From positions 1-64,000 of IMG/VR virus record IMGVR_UViG_3300010413_000019: DNA of 64,000 nucleotides. One strand, written 5' to 3'. Every line of letters starts with the position of its first letter. The first letter of the stretch is position 1. Below the pieces are notes generated by a model. That model saw only the letters and a list, made by a program, of their open reading frames with translations, made no database searches and had not been told where the DNA came from. Shown one piece after another: positions 48,215-58,396 of the stretch. Source of the stretch: a virus. Made by a program: the position numbers and the translations under genes.

Positions 48215-49180
48215 ATGACTGAACTGCTTGACTGGTGTGTCGACAAAGAACACTACAACAAAGTTAAAGCACGTATTGAATATGGCACCAATGTAGCCGC
48301 AGCCAGAGCTTTGGGGATCTCAGAGGCCTCCATACGCCGGGCGGTAAAGAAGGCTCGTTATATCATGAAGCAAGCCAGCGGTGTAGAGATAGCAGTCGCC
48401 GGGGATCTACCGAAGATCCTGATCATCGATATCGAGACCTCGCCAACCAAGGCATTCATCTGGCGGATGTGGAAAGAGAACATCGGTAATAACCAGGTGA
48501 TCGACCACAGCTACATCATGTGTTTCTCTGCCAAATGGTTCGGTGAGGATGAGATCATCTACAGCGAGACCCGCACGGAAGATGACTCATCAATAACCAA
48601 GCAGATGATTGAGCTACTGGATCAGGCTGATTTTGTCGTGGCTCACAACGCCTCGAGATTTGATGTCCCCCGGATCAATGCCGCTGCGATCATCAATGGT
48701 ATGAAGCCACCATCTCCTTATCGTGTCATCGATACACTGAAGGTCGCCAAGAAGCACTTCAAGTTCGAGAGAAACACCCTTGAGCATATAGCGGAGATCC
48801 TCGGGTGTACTCCGAAGAGTTCCCACGCTAAGTTCAACGGGTTCGAACTCTGGAAAGAGTGTCTCGATGGTAACGAGGAAGCCTGGGAAGAGATGAGAGA
48901 CTACAACATCCAGGATGTCCATACACTTGAAGAGGTGTACCTCAAACTGCGTCCGTGGCATAAAGAGCATCCAAACCTTGGTTCCAAGATGGAGTCTGAT
49001 GTACCGGTATGTTCGAGATGTGGTAGTCCTAACCTCAAACAAAAAGGTTACACCTACACAGATGTTTCCAAGTTCCCCCTATTCCACTGTAAAGACTGCG
49101 GCAGCTATAGCAGAAGCCGTTACAGCGAGTACCCTAAAGAGATCCGCGCCTCACTACTTACTACCGTAAGAGCTGCATAA
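48215..49180 (+). CDS. HTH - DnaQ-like exonuclease - zinc ribbon protein
   Basis: 321 residues. An HTH at about 25-50 (AAARALGISEASIRRAV), a 3'-5' exonuclease fold from about 65 with DIET, HNASRFD and a late D (YNIQD), and a C-terminal zinc ribbon with CSRC and CKDC. Such exonucleases are known from other phages, where they may degrade host DNA or trim ends. Here it sits between lysis and portal genes. Confidence 0.75.
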   Translation: MTELLDWCVDKEHYNKVKARIEYGTNVAAARALGISEASIRRAVKKARYIMKQASGVEIAVAGDLPKILIIDIETSPTKAFIWRMWKENIGNNQVIDHSYIMCFSAKWFGEDEIIYSETRTEDDSSITKQMIELLDQADFVVAHNASRFDVPRINAAAIINGMKPPSPYRVIDTLKVAKKHFKFERNTLEHIAEILGCTPKSSHAKFNGFELWKECLDGNEEAWEEMRDYNIQDVHTLEEVYLKLRPWHKEHPNLGSKMESDVPVCSRCGSPNLKQKGYTYTDVSKFPLFHCKDCGSYSRSRYSEYPKEIRASLLTTVRAA

Positions 49181-49190
49181 CTCCACTTTG

Positions 49191-49219
49191 CAACAGGTTC
49201 TAACAAAACCTGTTGTATT
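49191..49219 (+). terminator. Intrinsic terminator before the portal operon
   Basis: CAACAGGTT (49191-49199) pairs with AACCTGTTG (49207-49215), followed by TATTTTT. It separates the tail/lysis unit from the head unit. Confidence 0.8.
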
Positions 49220-49221
49220 TT

Positions 49222-49244
49222 TCTGTTAAATTCTGTTATAATTC
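49222..49244 (+). promoter_or_regulatory. Late promoter C
   Basis: TGTTA at 49224 and 49234, 10 bp apart, then TATAAT at 49237-49242. Drives portal and capsid genes. Confidence 0.75.
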
Positions 49245-49301
49245 GTTAAATGAGTCACAGGTTTGATTAAAACCTCACTCGACCTCTACATAAGGGTGAT
49301 G

Positions 49302-51293
49302 ATGGATAACAACGAAGAACTTGACTTTACACAGATCAAGTTGACCGAATGGGCCAACGAACCATCTGTCAGTGATCTCAAAAAAGATGCTGAAGAGGCT
49401 CGTGGTGATCATGACACCCATGTAACCAATGTATCGACTTGGCTTGATAACCTTAATGGTGTTCAAGCCGGTCTCGATAAACTTCCGAAGAACAGATCAC
49501 GTGTCGTACCGAAACTTATCCGGAAACAGGCTGAGTGGAGATACGCCGCACTGAGTGAGCCTTTCCTCAGTACCGAAGATGTGTTCAACGTCGAACCGGT
49601 CACCTACGAAGACAAACCTGCTGCTGAGCAGAACTCCCTGATCCTCAATAACCAATTCAATACCAAGCTTGACAAGGTCAACTTCATTGATGAGTATGTC
49701 CGTACCGCAGTAGATGAGGGTACAGTCATTGTCCGTGTCGGTTGGGAGTACGAGGATGAGATTGAAGAGATCGAAGTACCTAAGTATATGGCCGGAGCTA
49801 CGGGTGAGCAGATCTTAATCGGGACTGAGACTGTAGAGCAGACCAATGTTCTGAAGAACCAGCCGACCTTGGAAGTGTGCGACTACCGCAATGTGATCAT
49901 CGACCCGACCTGTAAAGGCGATCTCAACAAAGCCGAGTTCATCATATACAGTTTCGAGACATCGTTCTCCGAGCTCCAGAAAGACGGCCGTTACAAAAAC
50001 CTCGATAACATCAATGCCGATGACAACAACCCTCTGAATGATCCGGACCACTCACCAAGTACTACCAACTTCCGATTCAAAGACAATCCTCGTAAAAAGC
50101 TGATCGCTTTCGAGTACTGGGGTTACTGGGATATCGATGGCAGCGGTATTGTCAAACCGATCGTAGCTACCTATGTCGGTAACACTATGATCCGCCTCGA
50201 AGAGAACCCTTTCCCAGACCAGAAACTCCCATTTGTCCTGGTTCAGTACCTCCCGGTACGCAAGGCTATCTATGGTGAGCCGGACGGACATCTGCTTGAG
50301 GATAACCAGAAGGTTGTAGGTGCGGTTACCCGCGGTATGATCGATATCATGGGTCGTTCTGCAAACAGCCAGATCGGTTACCGTAAAGGTACTTTGGACA
50401 TCACCAACAAGCGCAAGTTTGAACTTGGTCTTGACTACGAGTACAACAACAATGTCTCTGATCCACGTCAGGCATTCCACATGGGTACATTCCCTGAGAT
50501 CCCTCGCAGCGCTATGGAAATGATCCAGCTGCAGAACACAGATGCCGAGAGTCTTACCGGTGTTAAAGCATTCAGCTCAGGACTCAGCGGTCAAGCTCTT
50601 GGTTCCACTGCAACAGGTATTCGTTCAGCTCTTGATGCCACATCAAAACGTGAGCTGGGAATCCTCCGCAGACTTGCACGTGGTATGGAAGAGATCGGCC
50701 GTAAGATCATCTCTATGAATGCAGAGTTCCTCAGCGAAGAAGAGATCGTCCGGGTGACCAACGAAGATTTCGTGACCATCCGCAGAGATGACCTCAGAGG
50801 TGAACTTGACCTACGCCTTACGATCAGTACTGCAGAGACCGATAACGAGAAAGCACAGGAGCTCAGCTTCATGCTTCAGACAGGTCAGCAGTCTATGGAT
50901 CCGGGTGAGGTAAGAATCATCCGTGCTGAGATCGCCAAGCTCCGTAAGATGCCGGCTCTTGCCAAACGCATCGAAGAGTATCAGCCTGAGCCAGATCCAC
51001 TAGCAGTCCAGGAGGCTCAACTGAAGATAGCTCTATTGGAGGCGCAGATCCAGAACGAGCGTAACAAAGCTCTTGAGAATCAGGCTGACATCGGCCTCAA
51101 AGAGGCTAAGACCGAGACAGAACTTGCCAAGGGTCGTAACCTACACAGCAAGTCTGATCAACAGGATCTTGACTTCCTTGAGAAAGAAAGCGGTATGGAT
51201 CACGCCAAAGAGATGGAGAAACGTGAGTTTGACCGTGGCGCCAACCTTGATCTTAAAGCAGCTGAGAAGCTCTTCGGAGAACCGAAGGCATAA
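49302..51293 (+). CDS. Portal protein (N4 gp59-like)
   Basis: 663 residues from the second of two adjacent ATGs, which sits at the better distance from AAGGG; the frame is open back to 49263. First head gene, size and helical-strand pattern fit the N4 portal, and the C-terminus is a long coiled coil typical of the barrel. It forms the dodecameric DNA channel. Confidence 0.75.
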   Translation: MDNNEELDFTQIKLTEWANEPSVSDLKKDAEEARGDHDTHVTNVSTWLDNLNGVQAGLDKLPKNRSRVVPKLIRKQAEWRYAALSEPFLSTEDVFNVEPVTYEDKPAAEQNSLILNNQFNTKLDKVNFIDEYVRTAVDEGTVIVRVGWEYEDEIEEIEVPKYMAGATGEQILIGTETVEQTNVLKNQPTLEVCDYRNVIIDPTCKGDLNKAEFIIYSFETSFSELQKDGRYKNLDNINADDNNPLNDPDHSPSTTNFRFKDNPRKKLIAFEYWGYWDIDGSGIVKPIVATYVGNTMIRLEENPFPDQKLPFVLVQYLPVRKAIYGEPDGHLLEDNQKVVGAVTRGMIDIMGRSANSQIGYRKGTLDITNKRKFELGLDYEYNNNVSDPRQAFHMGTFPEIPRSAMEMIQLQNTDAESLTGVKAFSSGLSGQALGSTATGIRSALDATSKRELGILRRLARGMEEIGRKIISMNAEFLSEEEIVRVTNEDFVTIRRDDLRGELDLRLTISTAETDNEKAQELSFMLQTGQQSMDPGEVRIIRAEIAKLRKMPALAKRIEEYQPEPDPLAVQEAQLKIALLEAQIQNERNKALENQADIGLKEAKTETELAKGRNLHSKSDQQDLDFLEKESGMDHAKEMEKREFDRGANLDLKAAEKLFGEPKA

Positions 51294-51364
51294 CAGCTCA
51301 GCCCAAATAGCAGTGAGGGCGGTATAAATAACCTACTAGAAATCTTACTTTTAAGGACACATGT

Positions 51365-51712
51365 ATGAACCCTGTAGATCAACAGATCGACGAACTGGAA
51401 ATTGGTATTGAAGTAGCGCGTAAAGCCGTTGACAGAGCAAAAGCTCTCGATGAACTATCGCGTAACCGTAACTTCAAAAAAATCATCCTCGAAGGTTATT
51501 TCGAAGAAGAAGCACAACGCCTGGTTCTGTTGAAATCTGATCCGAATATGCAATCTGATGAGCAGCAAAAAGCTCTCGATAATGCAATCATCGGTATCGG
51601 CCAGCTACGCCAACACTTTATTACGATTAACCAGTTTGGTCGTATGGCTGCACAGTCTATCGCAGAGGATGAAGAGACTCTTGATGAACTGCGCGAAGAA
51701 GCAGTAGCGTAA
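51365..51712 (+). CDS. Small head-region protein (N4 gp58 position)
   Basis: 115 residues, fully helical and acidic at the end, AAGGAC before ATG. No motif; placed by synteny. Confidence 0.6.
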   Translation: MNPVDQQIDELEIGIEVARKAVDRAKALDELSRNRNFKKIILEGYFEEEAQRLVLLKSDPNMQSDEQQKALDNAIIGIGQLRQHFITINQFGRMAAQSIAEDEETLDELREEAVA

Positions 51713-51729
51713 CTGGAGGCGTATAAACA

Positions 51730-52911
51730 ATGGAAGTAGAAGACACAGTAACTCCTACAGAGGAGACACAGGAACTTGAAAACACTCCAGATATGCTCGA
51801 TATGTCCGATGAGGAATTCGAGCAGTTTATGGCAAGTGAAGCCGATACAGCTATGAGTGAACCTGAAGAGGATCCCGAACCTGCTGAAGAAGCTGAAGAC
51901 ACGGAAGAATCCGACGAGTCTGACAATGAGGACACTGATGAAGCTGAACCTGAGGATGAAGTAACTGAACCTGAGGGTGACGATCCACAGACAGATGAAA
52001 CATCTGATGATGAAGCTGATACAGAATCTCATGAAGACCCGGAGAGTGAAGAAGGTCAAACTGACACAGATGGTAAGCCCACGGAAACAGCAGAGATCGA
52101 TTACAAAGCCGAGTACGAAAAGCTTCTTGCCCCATTCAAGGCAAATGGGAGAGATATCAAAGTTGACAGTGTTGATGACGCGATGACCTTGATGCGTATG
52201 GGTGCCAACTACAACAAAAAGATGGCAGCCCTGAAGCCAAACATGCGCGTGCTGAAAGCACTTGAAAACAATGGTCTTCTCGATGAAACCAAGGTGAACT
52301 ACCTTGTCGACCTGGCTCAGAAGAAACCAGAAGCGATCGCTAAGCTCATCAAAGAGTCTCAGATTGATCCGCTGGATATCGACACTGAACAGGCTGACTC
52401 GTATGTTCCAACAAGTCACGGGCCAAGTGACCAAGAACTCGCCATTGATGATGTCCTGGACAGCATTAAGGATAACGAGTCATTCGGTAGAACAATGAAA
52501 GTTGTTACTGACGAGCTGGATGCAGAAAGTAGAGCTTTATTGGTTCAACAACCCGATGTGATCAGTGCACTGGATCAACATATTCAGAACGGCATCTATG
52601 ATCAGATCATGGGGGAAGTTGAGAAAGAACGCATGTTTGGGCGGCTAAAAGGTGTATCAGACCTTGAAGCCTATAAGACAGTCGGTGACCGTCTCCATGC
52701 ACAGGGTGCGTTTGGTACTGAGCCAACAGTAAACCAAGAGCCTACTATACCAGAACCTGTCAGTAAGAAACCTGATCCAAAAGTGGTAGCAAAGAAAAAA
52801 GCTGCCGGATCAGTGAGAAGCAGACCTGCCAAGAAGCAACCTGAATTCGATCCACTCTCTATGAGTGATGAAGAGTTCGAGCAGCTGGCAGGGTCCGGTC
52901 TCTACTCTTAA
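51730..52911 (+). CDS. Scaffolding-like protein (N4 gp57 position)
   Basis: 393 residues. Residues 1-125 are extremely acidic (Glu, Asp, Ser, Thr). The motif SDEEFEQ occurs twice, near residue 26 and near the C-terminus. Directly upstream of the capsid gene and acidic-helical, as expected of a scaffold. Confidence 0.65.
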   Translation: MEVEDTVTPTEETQELENTPDMLDMSDEEFEQFMASEADTAMSEPEEDPEPAEEAEDTEESDESDNEDTDEAEPEDEVTEPEGDDPQTDETSDDEADTESHEDPESEEGQTDTDGKPTETAEIDYKAEYEKLLAPFKANGRDIKVDSVDDAMTLMRMGANYNKKMAALKPNMRVLKALENNGLLDETKVNYLVDLAQKKPEAIAKLIKESQIDPLDIDTEQADSYVPTSHGPSDQELAIDDVLDSIKDNESFGRTMKVVTDELDAESRALLVQQPDVISALDQHIQNGIYDQIMGEVEKERMFGRLKGVSDLEAYKTVGDRLHAQGAFGTEPTVNQEPTIPEPVSKKPDPKVVAKKKAAGSVRSRPAKKQPEFDPLSMSDEEFEQLAGSGLYS

Positions 52912-52925
52912 CAGGAGAATGTTGA

Positions 52926-54104
52926 ATGATTTATAACGAAGGTACAGTGGCTAATCCGTCATCTGTCGGATCACAGCTATCGCAGTATTATTACTACAAA
53001 AAGGCTCTTATTGACATCGTCAAAGAGCAGTACTTCACGCAGTTGGCAGATGTTCGCGCAATGCCTAAAAACATGGGTAAAACCATTAAACAGTACCACT
53101 ATGTTCCGCTACTTGATGACCGAAACGTCAATGACCAGGGTATCGATGCAACAGGTGCTGTGATCGCTGACGGTAACCTATATGGTTCAAGCAAAGACAT
53201 CGGTACTATTACCGGCAAAATGCCTACACTGTCTGAGTCTGGTGGTCGTGTTAACCGCGTTGGTTTCAAGCGTATTGAACTAGAGGGTACGATCGAGAAG
53301 TTCGGTTTCTTCGATGAGTATACGCAAGAGTCAATGGATTTCGATTCTGATTCTGAGCTTGAGATGCACATCACTCGTGAGTCACTACGTGGTGCGAATG
53401 AGATCACTGAAGATGCTCTGCAGATCGACCTTCTTAACGGTGCTGGTGTTGTCTACTACGGTGGTGTCGCAACTGCAACGAATGAGGTCACAGGTGAGCA
53501 AGGTGCTACAGCGTCTGTCGCTACATACGAAGACCTTATGAAGCTTGACATCGAGCTTGATAACAACCGCTGTCCGAAAGCTACGAAGATTATCACTGGT
53601 TCTCGTATGATCGATACTGCGACTATCAGCTCAGCTCGCTATATGTATGTTGGTTCTGAACTGCGCCCTACACTGAAGCGTATGAAAGACCTTCACAACA
53701 ACCAGGCGTTCATCCCTGTTCACAAGTATGCTAACGCAGGTACTGTTGCTCGCGGTGAGATCGGTTCGATCGATAACTTCCGCTTCATCGAGGTCCCTGA
53801 GATGCTTCACTGGGAAGGTGCTGGTGCTGCTGAAGTAACCAACGATGGCTACCGCGCAACTGGTGGTGCATACGATGTCTTCCCAATGCTTGTTGTTGGT
53901 TCTGGCTCATTTACTACTATCGGTTTCCAAACTGACGGTAAGACAGTGAAGTTCAAGATCACTCACAAGAAGCCGGGTAAAGAGACTGCGGACCGTAACG
54001 ATCCATACGGTGAGACTGGATTCTACTCAATCAAGTGGTACTACGGGACTATGATCCTACGCCCTGAGTGGTTGGCAGTAATGAAGGTGGTTGCAGAGCT
54101 GTAA
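52926..54104 (+). CDS. Major capsid protein (N4 gp56-like)
   Basis: 392 residues, close to N4 capsid (about 400). Order portal-scaffold-capsid and a strand-rich HK97-type pattern support it. GGAG precedes ATG. Ends [18 protein letters not shown], typical for N4-like capsids. Confidence 0.8.
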   Translation: MIYNEGTVANPSSVGSQLSQYYYYKKALIDIVKEQYFTQLADVRAMPKNMGKTIKQYHYVPLLDDRNVNDQGIDATGAVIADGNLYGSSKDIGTITGKMPTLSESGGRVNRVGFKRIELEGTIEKFGFFDEYTQESMDFDSDSELEMHITRESLRGANEITEDALQIDLLNGAGVVYYGGVATATNEVTGEQGATASVATYEDLMKLDIELDNNRCPKATKIITGSRMIDTATISSARYMYVGSELRPTLKRMKDLHNNQAFIPVHKYANAGTVARGEIGSIDNFRFIEVPEMLHWEGAGAAEVTNDGYRATGGAYDVFPMLVVGSGSFTTIGFQTDGKTVKFKITHKKPGKETADRNDPYGETGFYSIKWYYGTMILRPEWLAVMKVVAEL

Positions 54105-54131
54105 TGGCTCTCTGACCCAATCTGAGTAACC

Positions 54132-54153
54132 CAGGAAGGTTCCACCCTTCCTG
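54132..54153 (+). terminator. Hairpin after the capsid gene
   Basis: CAGGAAGG/CCTTCCTG with a 6-base loop, no T-run. Likely protects or partly terminates the capsid message. Confidence 0.55.
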
Positions 54154-54181
54154 AATAAACATATAAAAGGAAAGACCTTAA

Positions 54182-54739
54182 ATGGCTGAAAAAAGTGAAA
54201 AAGATCTGTTGATCGAACGTCTTACAAAGATGAATGTTGATTTCCATCCAAATAACAGTGTTGACACATTGCGCAAGAAACTTGCTGATGCATTGAATGA
54301 AGATGAGAATTCTGGGAATGAACCAGAAGGTGATACTACCGAAACTAAGGGTGAGGAGAAACCTCTTACTAAAGGACAGCAAAAAGCACTACTGAAAAAA
54401 GAAGCTGCCAAGCTGGTCCGTGTACGTGTCTCATGTATGAATCCCAACAAGAAAGAGTGGGAGGGTGAGATGTTCACTGTCGGTAACAGCTCTATCGGTT
54501 CATTCCGTAAGTATGTCCCGTTCAACAACGATGAGGGATGGCATATCCCTAACATCCTCTATAAGCACCTCAAAGAGCGTCAATGCCAGATCTTTGTGAA
54601 TGCCAAGGATGACCGCGGTAACAAGATCCGCAAAGGTAAATTGATCAAAGAGTTCAGTGTAGAGAAGCTTCCGGATCTGACGGAAGAAGAGATCAGCGAG
54701 CTTGCTAAAAAGCAGGCTATGGCTAACTCTATCGATTGA
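54182..54739 (+). CDS. Head completion-like protein with SAP/HeH-like start
   Basis: 185 residues. The first 45 (LLIERLTKMNVDFHPNNSVD) look like an HeH/SAP helix-extended-loop-helix domain, a DNA-binding fold; then a charged linker and a strand-rich end. Directly downstream of the capsid gene. Confidence 0.6.
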   Translation: MAEKSEKDLLIERLTKMNVDFHPNNSVDTLRKKLADALNEDENSGNEPEGDTTETKGEEKPLTKGQQKALLKKEAAKLVRVRVSCMNPNKKEWEGEMFTVGNSSIGSFRKYVPFNNDEGWHIPNILYKHLKERQCQIFVNAKDDRGNKIRKGKLIKEFSVEKLPDLTEEEISELAKKQAMANSID

Positions 54740-54745
54740 TATATC

Positions 54746-54768
54746 GAGTCAACCTATACGGTTGGCTC
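54746..54768 (+). terminator. Hairpin before the tail tip genes
   Basis: GAGTCAACC pairs with GGTTGGCTC (one T-G wobble, which favours the plus strand), loop TATAC. No long T-run. Confidence 0.5.
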
Positions 54769-54792
54769 CATTATGTCAAATAAAGGGAGAAA

Positions 54793-55164
54793 ATGGACAG
54801 CACTAAATTTACGATCCCCAAGGGGACAGACTTCAGTTTTACTGTTACCGTGACTCAGGCCGATTCATTTTTGGCCCAAGATCTTACGAACATGTCCAGC
54901 GCTGTGCTGGTAGTCATGGGCTTGGCCGATCAGCTCACAGAGTTCACAAAGAACTTGACGGTGCAGGATGCCCTGAACGGTGTTCTCGCCGGTACGATTC
55001 TTGGTACTGACTCAGCCAATATGGTTCTCTCCAGGGGAGCAGCTGAAGACCGATACTACCTCAAGCCTAATTACCAGGCTACGATCGATATCACTTTCAG
55101 CGATGGGACACTGCCTATTCATGTCCTCATTGAAGAAGTCTACGTTTCTCCGACTGGTGCTTAA
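54793..55164 (+). CDS. Small strand-rich structural protein
   Basis: 123 residues, AAAGGGAG before ATG. Immunoglobulin-like strand pattern (FSFTVTVTQAD) as in tail baseplate accessory proteins. Coupled to the large tail protein. Confidence 0.55.
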   Translation: MDSTKFTIPKGTDFSFTVTVTQADSFLAQDLTNMSSAVLVVMGLADQLTEFTKNLTVQDALNGVLAGTILGTDSANMVLSRGAAEDRYYLKPNYQATIDITFSDGTLPIHVLIEEVYVSPTGA

Positions 55165-57515
55165 TGTCAGATATCGAAGTCCAGGTACCTGACGGGTCTA
55201 CCGCAGAGGGAACCAATGTAGACATCACCACCGGTGAAGCTATCGTTCCGGAAGTAGTCGAGCCTGCCTACCGTGTTGGGATCCAACCGCGTAACTTCGT
55301 TATCTCTACCCACGGTCTATACTCCGGAGCTGGGGCAAGTATTCCTGCTTGGCTCTCTGAAGCTCTTGCCAGCGAGATTGCCAAAGGTACCGATGATATC
55401 AATGCTCTCTCCACTGAACTTGATACCACAATCAACAACTATCAAACCGGTGTCAATCAGCAGGTAGCACTCCTGCAGGCCGAGGACCTGAGACAGGATG
55501 GTCTGCTCACTACGGTCAATACCAAGGTGGACAACAATCATACAGCTGTAGTCAATGAACTGGCGACAAAGACAACGTCGGCAGAAGTGGAAGCTACAGC
55601 CTCTACCCTGATCGCCGCACAGTTCAACAACGGTGATTCATCATCTTGGTTCGCAAGTCAGATCCAGACATACTCCGATGACATCCAAGCACATGCTTCT
55701 GATATCAGCGCTCTTGTCAGCACTGTCAATGATCCCGTTACCGGTGTTCCAGCTACAGGTATAAGACTTGATTCGGTTGATTCAACTTTAGCAGGACACT
55801 TCCATGTATGGGATGGTATTGAAGCAGTTAAAATCGGTATGATCAAGTTTATCGGTAGTATTCAGTATCAGTACCTCGGCGGAAACCTTGGTGAGGGTGG
55901 TGATGGCTGGGTCCGTACTGACTATCAGGCAAGCCAGGATATCTCTGCCCTGTCAGCAGCGGTAACCGCGGATATTGACGCATTGCAGGCCCAGATCGAT
56001 AATGCTATCACTACTTGGTTCGATGACTATACGCCCGATAATACAACTGAGCCTTGGCTCACATGGTTGAACACCGATACCACGAATGGTGACACAGTAG
56101 AGCAGGATAACCACACTGGAGATATTTTCTATGACACTAGTACTGGTTATGGTTATCGATTTACCAAGGTAGCCAGTGTCTTCTCATGGGAGTTGATCAC
56201 AGACAATGCCATTACACAAGCTTTGGCTGCAGCATCAAATGCACAAACCACTGCTGATGGTAAGGCCACTGTTTACTACCAAGCTACGGCACCGACCGGT
56301 CTTACTGCCGCCGATACAGGTGATCGCTGGATCAATAGTGATACCGACCTGGAAAGAGCATGGGATGGTACAACCTGGATCGATATAACGAATGCCACTG
56401 CGGATCAAGCATCGGGATGGGCAGCCGGGGCATCCAAGATGATCACCGACGTAGATGGTAATGTAACTGGTTGGTCTTTCGGGGATGGTTCGAATGTCAA
56501 TTCGACCTTCAAAATTGCTGCGGACAAGTTTGAGATCGGTAATGGTTCAGCCAATCCAGTTGTGCCATTCCAAGTCAATATTACAGACCCGCTCAATCCA
56601 ATCATTACCTTTACTGGTGTGACCCTGTTTAATGATTACCTAACAGCAGGACAGACCACTATTGACGGATCCAAACTCACAACTGGTACAGTTACAGCCG
56701 ATGTCGTTGTTGCTAATGCCTCTATAAGTGCACCGGTGATCAGCGGTGGTACTATTGCCGGCGCTCGAATTGAAGGTGTTAACATTATCGGGTCGGTTAT
56801 CAAAAGTTCCTGGATCGACTATACCACATCCGGTGAGCTGACAAACTGGCAGCAGTATACCTTGGCTGACTACCCGACAGCCTATGAAGCCAACTTTGCT
56901 CATGATAATGCTACAGGTACACTGGTTGAAGATGCTCAGGGTTATGTCCGTCTACAAGGATTCCTTACGGTCTATTCCCAGAATAACCCAGAGACAATCC
57001 GGGTAAACAGCTCCGCAACGTATTCATTTACAAACGGGGATTTGGTATCAAGTTACGATAACTATTTGACCGATAACACAAACCGTACAGTTAACCAAAC
57101 TGCCCGTTTTGAGTGCGACACTCTCGGAACTTTTAGGAGCTATACATATAACAACGGTAGTAGTAATAACTATGCCTTTGGTCCTGCAACTGAGACCTTC
57201 GTATGTAATGGACATGCTGTTTCGATATATATGTGGTATGACGGCACCAATCATTATCAAGTAAGTGTGGACTCTGTCCTAAAGATCGACCATTCAGGCA
57301 GTGCCTTATGGTCACAAACTCTGGTGATCGGTGGTATTACCGTTCAGTTTGGTAGTAACGGTGTTCAGCTACCTGTTCAAAATGTCGTTATAACTAAGGC
57401 AAGCCAGGAGAACTCTATTTTCCATTCATGGACATGGCAGACTGACGGCCTGGGTGCTGATTATGACGTGAACATGAAAATAGAGTTCCCATTATTCAAA
57501 CTGACACCACCTTAA
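55164..57515 (+). CDS. Large tail tip/fibre protein with DUF1983-like domain
   Basis: 783 residues. After a helical linker (about 70-250) come TGDRWINSDTDLERAWDGT and FKIAADKFEIG...VPFQVN...TGVTLF, which belong to the central fibre region of protein J-type tail tips. C-terminal third strand-rich. It is the second large fibre in this genome and lies within the head gene order, where N4 has no such gene, so it may be an insertion. Confidence 0.65.
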   Translation: MSDIEVQVPDGSTAEGTNVDITTGEAIVPEVVEPAYRVGIQPRNFVISTHGLYSGAGASIPAWLSEALASEIAKGTDDINALSTELDTTINNYQTGVNQQVALLQAEDLRQDGLLTTVNTKVDNNHTAVVNELATKTTSAEVEATASTLIAAQFNNGDSSSWFASQIQTYSDDIQAHASDISALVSTVNDPVTGVPATGIRLDSVDSTLAGHFHVWDGIEAVKIGMIKFIGSIQYQYLGGNLGEGGDGWVRTDYQASQDISALSAAVTADIDALQAQIDNAITTWFDDYTPDNTTEPWLTWLNTDTTNGDTVEQDNHTGDIFYDTSTGYGYRFTKVASVFSWELITDNAITQALAAASNAQTTADGKATVYYQATAPTGLTAADTGDRWINSDTDLERAWDGTTWIDITNATADQASGWAAGASKMITDVDGNVTGWSFGDGSNVNSTFKIAADKFEIGNGSANPVVPFQVNITDPLNPIITFTGVTLFNDYLTAGQTTIDGSKLTTGTVTADVVVANASISAPVISGGTIAGARIEGVNIIGSVIKSSWIDYTTSGELTNWQQYTLADYPTAYEANFAHDNATGTLVEDAQGYVRLQGFLTVYSQNNPETIRVNSSATYSFTNGDLVSSYDNYLTDNTNRTVNQTARFECDTLGTFRSYTYNNGSSNNYAFGPATETFVCNGHAVSIYMWYDGTNHYQVSVDSVLKIDHSGSALWSQTLVIGGITVQFGSNGVQLPVQNVVITKASQENSIFHSWTWQTDGLGADYDVNMKIEFPLFKLTPP

Positions 57516-57550
57516 TAACAGGCTGGGTTAATTAAACATAAGGAGTTTTA

Positions 57551-58396
57551 ATGGCAGTACAAACATACGTTAAAGAAGCCAGCGTTAACCCGCTGGAGGT
57601 GATTAAACATTACAATACTTTGATGCAGGAGTCGGCTGGAGCTGACAGCCTTTATATCAGAACCAAAGAGACACTGGATGCGTTCCTAGCCAAGTCGACC
57701 ATTCCTATGAATGAGCGTGCCAACATCCTGAGTCAGGCACTGGTACAGATGACTACGAGCATCACGGCTCAGGCTATGACCACAGCGGTTGCCATTGCCC
57801 GTGAAGATCGTGTCGGTGTATACGAGCTGACCAAACTCCGTGAGGATACTCTCTTGGTTCAAGCACAACGTGACAAGCTCAACCGGGATGAGCAGGACGA
57901 TCATGATCTTAAAGCAGCTCAGATCCAGGATATGGTCATCAAAGGCTGGAAGATCCAGTCTGATATGAGAAGTGAGAATGGTACCACTGTTGTTGGTCTT
58001 ACGACTACAGCCAATGCGATCCTTCCTGCGAACGCATTCCAGAGTCAAGGTATCAAGTACGAGCAAGAGCAGCAAATCAAAGCATCTGTCTATGCTACCT
58101 TCGCCAAGTCTTACCGTGAGTCTGGCGTTATCTCTTGGACACTCGATGGTGTTACCGGTAAAGTCACTGCGATGACTGATCTCGATAACACTAATCCGGG
58201 TCTTACCAAAGCCCAGGAGAATGTGGCTATCCGTCAAGAGAAAGCATTCGATGACAACATGGTTCAGCACTCTGCGAACAGCTCGGCCAACATGATCGGT
58301 CTACTGTTGAGCGCAGAACAAGCAGGTGTCCTTACAGCAGCGGATGCTGATCGCTGGAGAACTGCACTGACTTACCTAAACACTCCGACAATCTAA
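57551..58396 (+). CDS. Virion structural protein (N4 gp54 position)
   Basis: 281 residues, helical, AAGGAG before ATG. No diagnostic motif; between the fibre and the internal virion protein. Possibly a tail or connector component. Confidence 0.6.
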   Translation: MAVQTYVKEASVNPLEVIKHYNTLMQESAGADSLYIRTKETLDAFLAKSTIPMNERANILSQALVQMTTSITAQAMTTAVAIAREDRVGVYELTKLREDTLLVQAQRDKLNRDEQDDHDLKAAQIQDMVIKGWKIQSDMRSENGTTVVGLTTTANAILPANAFQSQGIKYEQEQQIKASVYATFAKSYRESGVISWTLDGVTGKVTAMTDLDNTNPGLTKAQENVAIRQEKAFDDNMVQHSANSSANMIGLLLSAEQAGVLTAADADRWRTALTYLNTPTI

